Positions 53,358-61,723 of a stretch of DNA of 64,000 bases are shown here, piece after piece. Source of the stretch: Litorimonas sp947503715. GTDB taxonomy: Bacteria; Pseudomonadota; Alphaproteobacteria; Caulobacterales; Maricaulaceae. A program made the position numbers and the translations under genes. Positions within the stretch are counted from its first letter, which is position 1. Each line of letters begins with the position of its first letter. Below the pieces are notes generated by a model. It was not told the DNA's origin. It did no database searches and saw only the letters and a program-made list of their open reading frames with translations. The stretch is taken from positions 434,001-498,000 of the forward strand of contig NZ_CP189850.1 of the NCBI RefSeq assembly GCF_050271975.1, written 5' to 3'.

Positions 53358-53693
53358 ATGATCCCCGGCACGAATTTTAACGACCGTCTGAAGGCGCAAA
53401 AAGAGGCGAAACTCGCCATGCTCAAGCGCGCCAAAGAGAAAGAACTCGACCCGGCCGAGAAAGAAAAACTGATGGAAGCCCGCGCGAAGCGCAACGCCGC
53501 CCGGGAAGAGCGTGAGAAGAAGCGCCGCGAAGAGCGTAAGCGCAAAGAGGCGGAAGCTGCCGCGCTGAAAGCCGAGGAAGAGCGTAAGAAACAGCTCGCC
53601 ATTGAAGCCCAGAAGAAAGCGCAGGAAGATCTGAAAAAGGCGCAAAAAGCTCGTCGCGACGCCAAATATGCTGCGCGGAAAAAACGCCGCTAG
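53358..53693 (+). CDS. DUF6481 family protein
   Basis: 111 residues, almost entirely charged: Lys/Arg/Glu/Ala heptad-like sequence (KAQKEAKLAMLKRAKEKE, REERKRKEAEAAALKAEEE) predicted as one long alpha helix or coiled coil ending in KYAARKKRR. It matches DUF6481, a small highly basic family of alphaproteobacteria without known function; the shape suggests nucleic-acid or ribosome binding. The 216-nt leader is unusual (see the leader ORF). A terminator follows. Confidence 0.75.
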   Translation: MIPGTNFNDRLKAQKEAKLAMLKRAKEKELDPAEKEKLMEARAKRNAAREEREKKRREERKRKEAEAAALKAEEERKKQLAIEAQKKAQEDLKKAQKARRDAKYAARKKRR

Positions 53694-53719
53694 CTGCACA
53701 TCAAATTCAAAATTAAATC

Positions 53720-53742
53720 ACGGTCCTGCGGGGCCGTTTTTT
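53720..53742 (+). terminator. intrinsic terminator after DUF6481
   Basis: ACGGTCC-TGCG-GGGCCGT stem followed by TTTTTT. Confidence 0.85.
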
Positions 53743-53761
53743 ATTGGCCATGATTCAGATT

Positions 53762-53878
53762 GTCATCATCCGGCTTGACCGGATGATCGATTCGCATCGA
53801 CTTTCGTCAACTGACGAGAGTTTATAATATGGGTTAAACTGAATGCGAATGGATTGTCCGATCAAGTTGGACAATGAC
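53762..53878. repeat. palindromic intergenic repeat, type C
   Basis: Arms 53762-53797 and 53843-53878, 36 nt each, inverted with about nine mismatches, beginning GTCAT and ending ATTCGCAT. The left arm has an inner dyad (CATCCGG/CCGGATG). The centre contains a further hairpin (CTTTCGTCA/TGACGAGAG). Confidence 0.75.
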
Positions 53879-53887
53879 AAACCTTCA

Positions 53888-54652
53888 TTATATCTTCCAA
53901 CCCGTGTGCAACGCCGCGATGCCCGCGCTGTAATCCTGATATTTCACATTCGCGAAGCCTGCGTCTTTTACCATCTCCGCAAATTGTTCCTGTTTAGGGA
54001 ATTTGCGAATGGATTCGACGAGATATTGATAGCTGTCGCGATCGCCTGCGAGAACCTGACCCAAGCGCGGAATGACGGCGAAGGAATAAGCATCATAAAA
54101 GGCACGGATAACATTGGCCGGCGGTGTTGAAAACTCCAACACGGCGAGGCGACCACCCGGTTTCAGGACACGCCGAAATTCCCGTAACGCGGCCATGCGG
54201 TCCGTCACGTTCCGGATGCCAAAAGCAATCGTAACAACATCGAATTGCGCATCGTCAAAGGGCAGGCATTCCGCATTTCCACAGACCCGCGTAATATCCA
54301 ACCCCGCATCTTTGACCGGATCAATGCCCGCCAGCAACATCTGGTCATTAATATCGCAGATCACGGCGGAGGCGGGCGCGCCGCCCCGACGTAGGCGCAC
54401 TTCTTCTGCCGCGCGAATAAAACGCCTTGCAAGATCGCCCGTCCCACCCGCAACATCCAAGAGAGCCTCACCCGGTTGAGGGTTAAGGCGCGTCATGGTC
54501 ATATTCTTCCAGACGCGGTGAATCCCAACACTCATCGCGTCGTTCATCAGGTCATAATTGGAGGCAACAGAGTCAAAGACGCCTTTGACGCGGCCAACCT
54601 TCTCAGCCTCAGGAATGGTTTCAAACCCGAAATCAATCGTCTTGTCAGACAT
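53888..54652 (-). CDS. ubiE: ubiquinone/menaquinone C-methyltransferase UbiE
   Basis: 254 residues. SAM-dependent methyltransferase of quinone synthesis. Family motifs: VGRVKGVFDSVASNYDLMND, LLDVAGGTGDLARRF (SAM loop), FDVVTIAFGIRNVTDR, RVLKPGGRLAVLEFS, FAVIPRLGQVLAGDRDSYQYLVES and the C-terminal DYSAGIAALHTGWKI. Located just downstream of a LysR regulator (10 nt apart). Confidence 0.97.
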   Translation of the reverse strand: MSDKTIDFGFETIPEAEKVGRVKGVFDSVASNYDLMNDAMSVGIHRVWKNMTMTRLNPQPGEALLDVAGGTGDLARRFIRAAEEVRLRRGGAPASAVICDINDQMLLAGIDPVKDAGLDITRVCGNAECLPFDDAQFDVVTIAFGIRNVTDRMAALREFRRVLKPGGRLAVLEFSTPPANVIRAFYDAYSFAVIPRLGQVLAGDRDSYQYLVESIRKFPKQEQFAEMVKDAGFANVKYQDYSAGIAALHTGWKI

Positions 54653-54661
54653 GCAGCAATC

Positions 54662-55660
54662 CTATTCGGCAGCCTGTAAAGACTGCGGGGTTAAGCTCTT
54701 CGGGGCACTAAGCTTTACGCCGGGCGATGTACAGAGATCGCAGTTAAAAGTGCTTGCGCTTTCACCCTGGAAGAAGGCCGTATCCTGACGGAAGGCCCCC
54801 ACGAGATAGTCAAACACAGCGCGAATTCGCAGGCTGCGTTTAAGGTCCTGATGCGCCACCAGATAGAGAGATTCGAGGTGAACGACCTCGGGCAGAACGC
54901 GGATGAGGCCGAGGTCTTTACCAATCACGCCGCACATGGGAAGGACACCGATCCCGTAGCCATGGACCAGCGCCTGATCATAAGCCCAGATGGAATTGGT
55001 ATTAAATGTGATGCGCTTGGGCGGATGGATCGTGTTTCCGTCATCATCCATCAGCCAGAGCGACTTACCGTCCATGATTTGCGCATTGACGCCATCATGA
55101 TCCGCCAAATCTTCCAGCGTTTGCGGGACACCATTTTGCTGTAAATATTGCGGAGAGGCGAAGAGACCGAAACCGACTTCCGCCACCTTGCGCCCGATCA
55201 GGGAGTTTTGCTCCCCCGGGCTACGCCAACGCAGCGCAATATCGGCTTCACGCTGAGCGAGGTTAAAGCTCTGAAATCCGATGCCGATATCGACCAGCAC
55301 GTCAGGGTGTTCATTGCGGAATGTTTTCATAACACCCGGCAACCAGCCCGTGCCTAGCCCTTCGGTCGCGGACAGGCGGACAACACCGGACAGCGAATCT
55401 TCGAGAGTGGCAGAGGAGCGGTCAATGGCCGAAGCTTCTTCCTGCATCCTGCGGATATGATCGAGCATAGATTGGCCGAAATTTGTCGGGACAAGCTGAC
55501 CGCTTTCGCGCTTTAAAAGGGCCGTGCCAAAATGGTCTTCTAAGGCCCGTATACGACGCCCAACAGTCGGTTGGCTCATGCCTAAAGCTTTGCCAGCAGC
55601 CGTTAAAGAGCCTGCCTCCGCCACAGAGAGAAATATCGGATAATCGGACCAGTTTTTCAT
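54662..55660 (-). CDS. LysR-family transcriptional regulator
   Basis: 332 residues. N-terminal winged helix-turn-helix (LTAAGKALGMSQPTVGRRIRAL), then a LysR effector domain starting VVRLSATEGLGTGWLPGVMK. The C-terminal 30 residues after FDYLVGAFRQD extend beyond the normal family end. Upstream of ubiE and divergent from the TPR gene. Target unknown. Confidence 0.9.
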   Translation of the reverse strand: MKNWSDYPIFLSVAEAGSLTAAGKALGMSQPTVGRRIRALEDHFGTALLKRESGQLVPTNFGQSMLDHIRRMQEEASAIDRSSATLEDSLSGVVRLSATEGLGTGWLPGVMKTFRNEHPDVLVDIGIGFQSFNLAQREADIALRWRSPGEQNSLIGRKVAEVGFGLFASPQYLQQNGVPQTLEDLADHDGVNAQIMDGKSLWLMDDDGNTIHPPKRITFNTNSIWAYDQALVHGYGIGVLPMCGVIGKDLGLIRVLPEVVHLESLYLVAHQDLKRSLRIRAVFDYLVGAFRQDTAFFQGESASTFNCDLCTSPGVKLSAPKSLTPQSLQAAE

Positions 55661-55749
55661 ACAGATGTGTATATCCGCCCTGCTGATAATGTCAATTCCA
55701 TTCGAAAATGATTGAAACTAGGGGGAAATGTCAATTAAAGGAGACGAAA

Positions 55750-56154
55750 ATGACTTTGAAAACCAGAAAAACCGCCCTCACCGCCGCTCTGTCCATCATG
55801 GCAGCCGGTTCTATCGCATTCATTCCCGCCAGCGCTATGGCCGCCGACCAGACAGAGACAACGAGCCAATTTGAAGTCGCGACGACAACGGATGGTGTCG
55901 TGAAATCCGGCGTCAAAGCCTATCGCAAGGGTGATTACGAGAAAGCCATCGCCCTGCACCGTGCGGCCATCAAGGGCAGCATGTCCAAACGCAAGACCGC
56001 CGTCGCGCAATCCAATCTTTGTGCCAGTTGGGCCATGATGGGTGATTTGGAGCAAGCCGAGGAAGCTTGCGATACAGCGCTTGATCTGCGCCCGGATTAC
56101 AAACCGGCGCTGGCTAATAAAGAGCTGCTCAATATCAAGCTCGCCCAGAAATAA
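55750..56154 (+). CDS. small periplasmic TPR protein
   Basis: 134 residues. Signal peptide (about residues 1-32, ending SAMAA) and a single TPR domain of about two and a half repeats: VVKSGVKAYRKGDYEKAIALHRAAI, AQSNLCASWAMMGDLEQAEEAC, ALDLRPDYKPALANKELL. AAAGGAG precedes ATG 55750; an upstream frame start at 55708 has no such site. Followed by a terminator. Probably a periplasmic scaffold; no partner is apparent. Confidence 0.85.
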   Translation: MTLKTRKTALTAALSIMAAGSIAFIPASAMAADQTETTSQFEVATTTDGVVKSGVKAYRKGDYEKAIALHRAAIKGSMSKRKTAVAQSNLCASWAMMGDLEQAEEACDTALDLRPDYKPALANKELLNIKLAQK

Positions 56155-56175
56155 GTCCCCCGGACGAAACTGAGA

Positions 56176-56207
56176 AACCCGCGCCTGAAAAGGACGCGGG
56201 TTTTTTT
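56176..56207 (+). terminator. intrinsic terminator after the TPR gene
   Basis: AACCCGCG...CGCGGGTT stem with seven T. Confidence 0.88.
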
Positions 56208-56212
56208 ATGTC

Positions 56213-57379
56213 CTAACCGCGTTCAACCGCAAACGTCAGACCCGCATGGTCTTGCAAACGTTTGATCAGCGCCGTTCCCATGGCAGGCGCGGGCGTCATC
56301 ACACCGCCGGGACCCTGAACGTCTTTAACAAGCGCTATGGCTGACTCGGCGATCATTTTTGAGGTCGAGCCATAACCCGGATCCTTGTCACCTTTGACAG
56401 AGGTAATAATTACACTACCATCTGACGCCGCGCCGACAAACATGACGTCATAAGAGCCGTTTTCGCGCTCTTCCTTGGACGGGCCCTCACCCGGTTTTGG
56501 CGGGTTGTCACCAAACGCATTGCTGCTGGCCATGCCCTTTGCGAGTGCCTCACCCTTCTCACCCGGGCCCGTCAGGACCATTTCGCCATATTGAAAGTCC
56601 TTGCCATATTTATAGCCGAGGAGTGCATTTGAGCGATGGACATTTTTCGTATTAATACTCGCCATAATAAAAGGCGTCGCCCAAGAGCCAAGATCAACTT
56701 CTTCGATAGGCTTGTGAATGGGGGGTTGGTCCACGCCGGCTTCCGGCGAGAGGGAGAACGGGTCCTTCAGCCAGCCGAGAATTTCCGGCTGTTTTTGTGC
56801 GCGCTTCATTGTCTCTGCAAAACTCGCAGCGGTCCCGCCGGAGAAGGTCCCCTTCATCCCGCGCACACGACATCGAATACGCGGCAGGACACCTCCATGC
56901 GTCTCAATGGCGTGGTTCTGCGTGAATAAGACGCCGAGGTCGAAGGGAATGGAATCAAACCCACAGGAGAGCACAATCCGTGCGCCGGACGATTTGGCCG
57001 TTGCGTCACAGCGGTCGATCATGTCCTTCATCCAAGCGGGTTCACCACAGAGATCGACATAATCCGTTCCGTTTTCGGCACAGGCTTTCAGAAGCGGTTC
57101 GCCGTAAAGCTGATAAGGTCCAACCGTCGTGATGATGGCTTTGGTCCGCTTCGCCATATCGGCGAGTGTTTCGGGTTTGTCAGAATTAGCGGTTACAATC
57201 GCGACTGAGTCGGAGACGCCCATTTCATCTCGGACAGCGGCGATCTTCTCCGCGTTCCGTCCAGCCATCGCCCATTTAATATCTGAATCGCCATATTCAG
57301 CTTGCAGATATTCCGCAACGAGCCGTCCGGTAAAGCCGGAGGCACCGTAAACGATAATGTCAAATTCCCGATCACTCAT
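56213..57379 (-). CDS. saccharopine dehydrogenase-like / trans-acting enoyl reductase family protein
   Basis: About 388 residues. Rossmann domain IIVYGASGFTGRLVAEYLQ at the start, TVGPYQLYGEPLLKACAENGTDYVDLCGE, then VLSCGFDSIPFDLGVL and GTFSGGTAASFAE, all typical of the Sacchrp_dh_NADP enoyl-reductase group also known from mycobacterial lipid synthesis. NADP-dependent reduction of an unknown lipid-like substrate is expected. The start at ATG 57379 matches family N-termini. Confidence 0.88.
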   Translation of the reverse strand: MSDREFDIIVYGASGFTGRLVAEYLQAEYGDSDIKWAMAGRNAEKIAAVRDEMGVSDSVAIVTANSDKPETLADMAKRTKAIITTVGPYQLYGEPLLKACAENGTDYVDLCGEPAWMKDMIDRCDATAKSSGARIVLSCGFDSIPFDLGVLFTQNHAIETHGGVLPRIRCRVRGMKGTFSGGTAASFAETMKRAQKQPEILGWLKDPFSLSPEAGVDQPPIHKPIEEVDLGSWATPFIMASINTKNVHRSNALLGYKYGKDFQYGEMVLTGPGEKGEALAKGMASSNAFGDNPPKPGEGPSKEERENGSYDVMFVGAASDGSVIITSVKGDKDPGYGSTSKMIAESAIALVKDVQGPGGVMTPAPAMGTALIKRLQDHAGLTFAVERG

Positions 57380-57433
57380 AATTTTTCTCTCTCTTGTTAT
57401 TGTGGTCAAACATGCTGTGAAATGCGTCCGGCT

Positions 57434-58114
57434 TCAAGCCCGCACCTTGTCCGGATAATTACAAAACTGCCGGATGGGACAGCTGGTGCACTCAGGTGTG
57501 CGGCTCTTGCAGATACGTTTGCCAAAATTCAGCAGCCAGAAATGTGCTTCCGGCTTGGCCCAGTCGGGCGCGCGGGCATCCAGGGACACCGCGACCTGAT
57601 CCGCCGTCTTGCCCACCGCGATGCCTGTCCGCTGACAGACGCGGCGGATATGCGTATCAACAGCGATATGTTTTTCGCCGAAGACGAAATGCGCAACGAT
57701 GTCCGCGCATTTTCGACCTATACCGTGAAGTTTCAGCAACTCGTCACGCGTCTGCGGCACGACGCCGTCATGATCTTCCAGCAATTGTTCGCAAAACTTT
57801 CGGATGTTTCGGGTCTTCATATTGTAAAGACCCGCCGGACGAATGGCGGTGGCGATCTGCTCATCCGAGAGTTTCAACATCCCTTTGGGCGACCGCGCGA
57901 GTTTGAACAAGGCCGTGGTTGCCGCCGCCGTATTGCGGTCCAGCGATTGCGCGGAGAGCATGCAGGAGACGCAGGAGCGGAACGGACTCTTGGCGCGCTT
58001 CGGCCCCCGCGACTTGCGGGAGTCGCCCGGCATGATTTCCGAGAGAATACGAATGGCCGTCTCGATATCCTCGAGCGGCATAGGTCTGACTTTGGCCCTT
58101 GGCATGGTCTTCAT
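57434..58114 (-). CDS. endonuclease III family DNA glycosylase (HhH-GPD, 4Fe-4S)
   Basis: 226 residues. Helix-hairpin-helix LLKLHGIGRKCADIVAHF with the catalytic Asp in VDTHIRRVCQRTG, and the iron-sulfur cluster at the C-terminus with spacing C-x6-C-x2-C-x5-C (CKSRTPECTSCPIRQFC). Removes damaged pyrimidines in base-excision repair. Smaller changes from E. coli Nth in the N-terminal lobe make it a paralogue class rather than certain nth. Confidence 0.88.
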   Translation of the reverse strand: MKTMPRAKVRPMPLEDIETAIRILSEIMPGDSRKSRGPKRAKSPFRSCVSCMLSAQSLDRNTAAATTALFKLARSPKGMLKLSDEQIATAIRPAGLYNMKTRNIRKFCEQLLEDHDGVVPQTRDELLKLHGIGRKCADIVAHFVFGEKHIAVDTHIRRVCQRTGIAVGKTADQVAVSLDARAPDWAKPEAHFWLLNFGKRICKSRTPECTSCPIRQFCNYPDKVRA

Positions 58115-58135
58115 ACGCGCCAGAGGCCGGACGGT

Positions 58136-58528
58136 TTACGGAACAACAGGTCCCGGCGAATGGGCAATGTGGCGCTGCCAGAGGATCAGGACGGGTGCGC
58201 CCAGTTCCAAAACCATTCCAATGACCTGCATAGGCTCGGGCGTACCGATATGAAGATAGCTGTAAAGCCGCGCCACGCCGCCGAGGAAGATTGCAATCAC
58301 AAGCAAACGCAGAACCGTCCCGCGATTGTCTATATCGCCCAGAACCCACCAAATCAGGAGAAAAAGCGAAACGTAGTAAGCTGAGAGATATCGAAATTGA
58401 TTGTCCAAAGCCGCCGTCACAGGCTCCCCGCCATTTTGTGGAACGGGTCCGCCAAATGCCCCGACTGCCGCAAAGTAAAGCGGGATGAGCGAGAGGATCA
58501 TTAGAGCAATCTTGAAAGCAGTTCTCAT
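58136..58528 (-). CDS. DUF4345 family membrane protein
   Basis: 130 residues with four predicted transmembrane helices (FKIALMILSLIPLYFAAVGAF, SAYYVSLFLLIWWVLG, VLRLLVIAIFLGGVARLYS, PMQVIGMVLELGAPVLILWQ). Matches the DUF4345 layout, including DNQFRYLSAYY and LGGVARLYS. Function unknown. Followed by the glycosylase gene, preceded closely by the SMP-30 gene. Confidence 0.8.
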   Translation of the reverse strand: MRTAFKIALMILSLIPLYFAAVGAFGGPVPQNGGEPVTAALDNQFRYLSAYYVSLFLLIWWVLGDIDNRGTVLRLLVIAIFLGGVARLYSYLHIGTPEPMQVIGMVLELGAPVLILWQRHIAHSPGPVVP

Positions 58529-58537
58529 AGCAGTCTC

Positions 58538-59605
58538 CTAATTCAGTTCCGGATAGGGCATCCGCGCGAGCGCGTCTTCATGTAAACTCGTGACATAGAG
58601 CATGCCGTCGTGAAAAATCGCGCCTGTCGCGTCATGGTAAGCGCCGTCCGGATCTTGAAAGGTTCGCAAGACATTTCCACCCGCATCCAACTGCACAATA
58701 TGACCATAATGTTCCGCCTTGGGCCGCATAGAGGGCGGCAAGCGCATGGCAAGTTTCCGCATGGCGGGCTTTGAGGCATTGGCGTCGAGCCAGTCAGAGC
58801 GCGGAGAAATCAGACCGAGTAAGAACGTGCCGTCCGGTCCGCGATTTATATTGTCGGGAAAACCCGGAAGATTCGCAATCCAATCCGTCATAGCGCCTGT
58901 TTCAGGATTGATTTTCAAGACCCGATAACGTCCCGTTTCAGTGACGAGAATATCACCATCGGGATGCATGGCCACACCATTCGGGAAGACGAGATTGTCT
59001 GCTATGATGGTCGTTTGTTCACTTGCGAGATCATAGGCTAGAACACGGCCCGTTCCTTTGCTTTCCATTATTTCAAGCAAAGATGCTGCCATAGTTGAGC
59101 CATTGGCTTGAGCGCCGAATTTTGTCGAAGCATCAGAGAAATAAACAATACCATTTTTGCTGATATCTAAATCATCAGCATAGAGGATAGGCGATCCATT
59201 GACTGTGTCAGATAAAGAACGAACAGCTCCACCAAGCTCTAGCAAGCCTTTATGTGCGTCAGCGATGTATAAGAGGCTATCATAGGCTTCGATACCCAAC
59301 GGCACACCCCCTGTATTAGCAACAACTTTCACCTCTCCTGTATCAGGATCAATGCGTGAAATATCGCCCGTCTGAGATGTAGCAAAGATATAACCATCAA
59401 ATGCGACTGCATCTTCTGGCCCCGGACTCTCGGGCAGTTCTATCCGCTCCAGATTAACCAAATCACGATTTGGAGCAAAGTCACCCACATAACCCGCATT
59501 CTCCGGCGCATCCCAGTTTTCAGGCTCAATTGGAACGGGTGCGAGTGTGAGATAGAGCGCGCCGATACCGAAGAGCGCCATCAAACCTATAAGAGCTTTT
59601 CTCAT
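58538..59605 (-). CDS. SMP-30/strictosidine-synthase-like beta-propeller protein
   Basis: 355 residues. An N-terminal hydrophobic helix (LIGLMALFGIGALYLTLAPV) anchors or exports a six-bladed propeller with PNGVAMHPDGDILVTETGRYRVLKI and FPDNINRGPDGTFLLGLISPRSDWLD, as in gluconolactonase/paraoxonase-like lactonases. Likely periplasmic, hydrolysing lactones or esters; substrate unknown. Starts 1 nt beyond the acs stop, so it is in the acs transcript. Confidence 0.82.
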   Translation of the reverse strand: MRKALIGLMALFGIGALYLTLAPVPIEPENWDAPENAGYVGDFAPNRDLVNLERIELPESPGPEDAVAFDGYIFATSQTGDISRIDPDTGEVKVVANTGGVPLGIEAYDSLLYIADAHKGLLELGGAVRSLSDTVNGSPILYADDLDISKNGIVYFSDASTKFGAQANGSTMAASLLEIMESKGTGRVLAYDLASEQTTIIADNLVFPNGVAMHPDGDILVTETGRYRVLKINPETGAMTDWIANLPGFPDNINRGPDGTFLLGLISPRSDWLDANASKPAMRKLAMRLPPSMRPKAEHYGHIVQLDAGGNVLRTFQDPDGAYHDATGAIFHDGMLYVTSLHEDALARMPYPELN

Positions 59606-59606
59606 A

Positions 59607-61547
59607 TCAAGCCCTATTCATCCGGTTATCAATCAAATCATCCACGACGCTTGGGTCCGCGAGTGTGCTCGTATCCCCCAGATTGTCGAAACTGTCTTCG
59701 GCAATTTTTCGCAAGATACGCCGCATGATTTTCCCGGAACGGGTCTTGGGTAATCCCGGCGCGAATTGGATGAGGTCCGGGCTCGCGATCGGACCAATCT
59801 CTGACCGGACATGTTTGACGAGCGCTTTGCGCAAATCCTCATCATCCGCGCTGTCCGGGATGGTCGTGACATAGGCGTAAATCCCCTGCCCCTTAATGTC
59901 GTGCGGGTAGCCGACAACGGCGGCTTCAGCCACAGCCGGGTGCGAAACCAGCGCACTCTCGACTTCGGCCGTGCCCATCCGGTGGCCGGAGACATTGATG
60001 ACATCATCGACTCGGCCCGTAATCCAATAGAACCCATCTTCGTCGCGGCGGCAGCCATCGCCCGTGAAATAATTGCCTGGATAGGCGGAGAAATAAGTAT
60101 CCAGGAAACGCTGATGATCGCCATAAACGGTCCGCATCTGTCCGGGCCAACTGTCCTTGATAATCAGATTGCCTTCCGTCGCGCCGTCCAACTCGACACC
60201 TTCCGCATCGACGAGTGCAGGTTGAATACCAAAGAAAGGCAGGGTCGCACTGCCCGGTTTCATCGGGACCGTTCCGGGCAATGGCACGATCATCGCGCCG
60301 CCCGTTTCCGTCTGCCACCATGTATCGACGATGGGGCAGCGTTTCTCACCGACGACATTGAAATACCACTCCCAGGCTTCGGGGTTGATCGGCTCTCCAA
60401 CTGTCCCGAGGATGCGCAATGAGGAACGGTCCGTGGCTTTCACAAACCCCTCGCCTTCGCGCATCAGGGCGCGGATGGCCGTTGGCGCCGTATAGAACAG
60501 CGAGACCTTATGCTTGTCGCAAACCTGCCAGAACCGCGACGCATCAGGATAGCTCGGCACACCCTCGAACATCATAGAAGACGCTCCATTGGCCAGCGGG
60601 CCATAGACGATATAGGTATGCCCCGTCACCCAACCGACATCCGCCGTGCACCAATATACATCGTCTTCTTTTAAATCGAAAACATATTCATGCGTCATGG
60701 AGGCCCAGACGAGATAGCCGCCCGTCGTATGGAGCACACCTTTCGGTTTTCCTGTTGAGCCCGACGTGTAGAGGATGAAGAGCGGGTCTTCCGCACTCAT
60801 CGGTTCCGGCGGGCAGTCATCTGACACAGAGTCCAGCGCATCATGCAGCCAGACATCCCGCTTCGCATTCCACGCAATCTCGCCGCCCGTCCGTTTCACG
60901 ACGAGAACTTTTTTAACAATGCCGGCTTTCACGCAGGCCGCGTCGCAATTATCTTTTAGCGGAATGGTCTTCGTGCCGCGCAGACCTTCATCCGCCGTGA
61001 TGACATAGTGACTGTCGCAATCCGTGATGCGACCCGCGAGCGCGTCCGGCGAGAAGCCGCCAAAAACAACGGAATGCACCGCGCCAATCCGCGCACAGGC
61101 GAGCATGGCGTAAGCCGCTTCCAAAATCATCGGCATATAGAGCGTGACGCGGTCGCCTTTTTTCACGCCCATGGTTTTCAACACATTGGCGAAGCGGCAA
61201 ACCTCGCCGTGGAGTTGACGATAGGTGACGGTCTTCGTCTCGTCGGGGCTGTCGCCCTCCCAGATCAACGCCGCCTTGTCCCCGCGCGTGTCCAAATGGC
61301 GGTCGATGCAATTGGCCGAGACATTCAACACGCCGTCCGCATACCAACGCGTTTGGAAATTATCCGAATCCCAAGAAACATCTTTGGCCTGTGTGTAATC
61401 CGTCATCCAATCCAAACGCTGGCCCTGCTCTGCCCAGAAACGTTCAGGGTCGGAGATCGAAGCGGCATACATCTTGCGATATTTTTCCGGGGAGAGATTG
61501 GCCTTGGCGGCAAAATCCGCGGGGACAGGATAGGCGGTGTCGGACAT
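59607..61547 (-). CDS. acs: acetyl-CoA synthetase
   Basis: About 646 residues, the standard length. Makes acetyl-CoA from acetate, ATP and CoA. SGSTGKPKGVLHTTGGYLV is the AMP-binding P-loop, TDVGWVTGHTYIVYGPL, WWQTETGG, RVDDVINVSGHRMGTAEVE, and LPKTRSGKIMRRILRK with the lysine normally acetylated for control. Start at ATG 61547 (MSDTAYPVPADF) with AGGGAA upstream; the longer frame is not conserved. Confidence 0.97.
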   Translation of the reverse strand: MSDTAYPVPADFAAKANLSPEKYRKMYAASISDPERFWAEQGQRLDWMTDYTQAKDVSWDSDNFQTRWYADGVLNVSANCIDRHLDTRGDKAALIWEGDSPDETKTVTYRQLHGEVCRFANVLKTMGVKKGDRVTLYMPMILEAAYAMLACARIGAVHSVVFGGFSPDALAGRITDCDSHYVITADEGLRGTKTIPLKDNCDAACVKAGIVKKVLVVKRTGGEIAWNAKRDVWLHDALDSVSDDCPPEPMSAEDPLFILYTSGSTGKPKGVLHTTGGYLVWASMTHEYVFDLKEDDVYWCTADVGWVTGHTYIVYGPLANGASSMMFEGVPSYPDASRFWQVCDKHKVSLFYTAPTAIRALMREGEGFVKATDRSSLRILGTVGEPINPEAWEWYFNVVGEKRCPIVDTWWQTETGGAMIVPLPGTVPMKPGSATLPFFGIQPALVDAEGVELDGATEGNLIIKDSWPGQMRTVYGDHQRFLDTYFSAYPGNYFTGDGCRRDEDGFYWITGRVDDVINVSGHRMGTAEVESALVSHPAVAEAAVVGYPHDIKGQGIYAYVTTIPDSADDEDLRKALVKHVRSEIGPIASPDLIQFAPGLPKTRSGKIMRRILRKIAEDSFDNLGDTSTLADPSVVDDLIDNRMNRA

Positions 61548-61723
61548 GTTTGAGTTTCCCTTGCGCATTTAGGCTTTTCCTTGACGTTAGGAAATGACCG
61601 CTCATCTGTCGAGTGACTTGACCGTAGTAAAGAATGAACGTTATTCAGTTATTCTGAATAGCTCTTCAAGGTGAATTTATCCCAATTTTCCAGTCCAAAA
61701 TTCTAACGTCGTCTGATCGATTT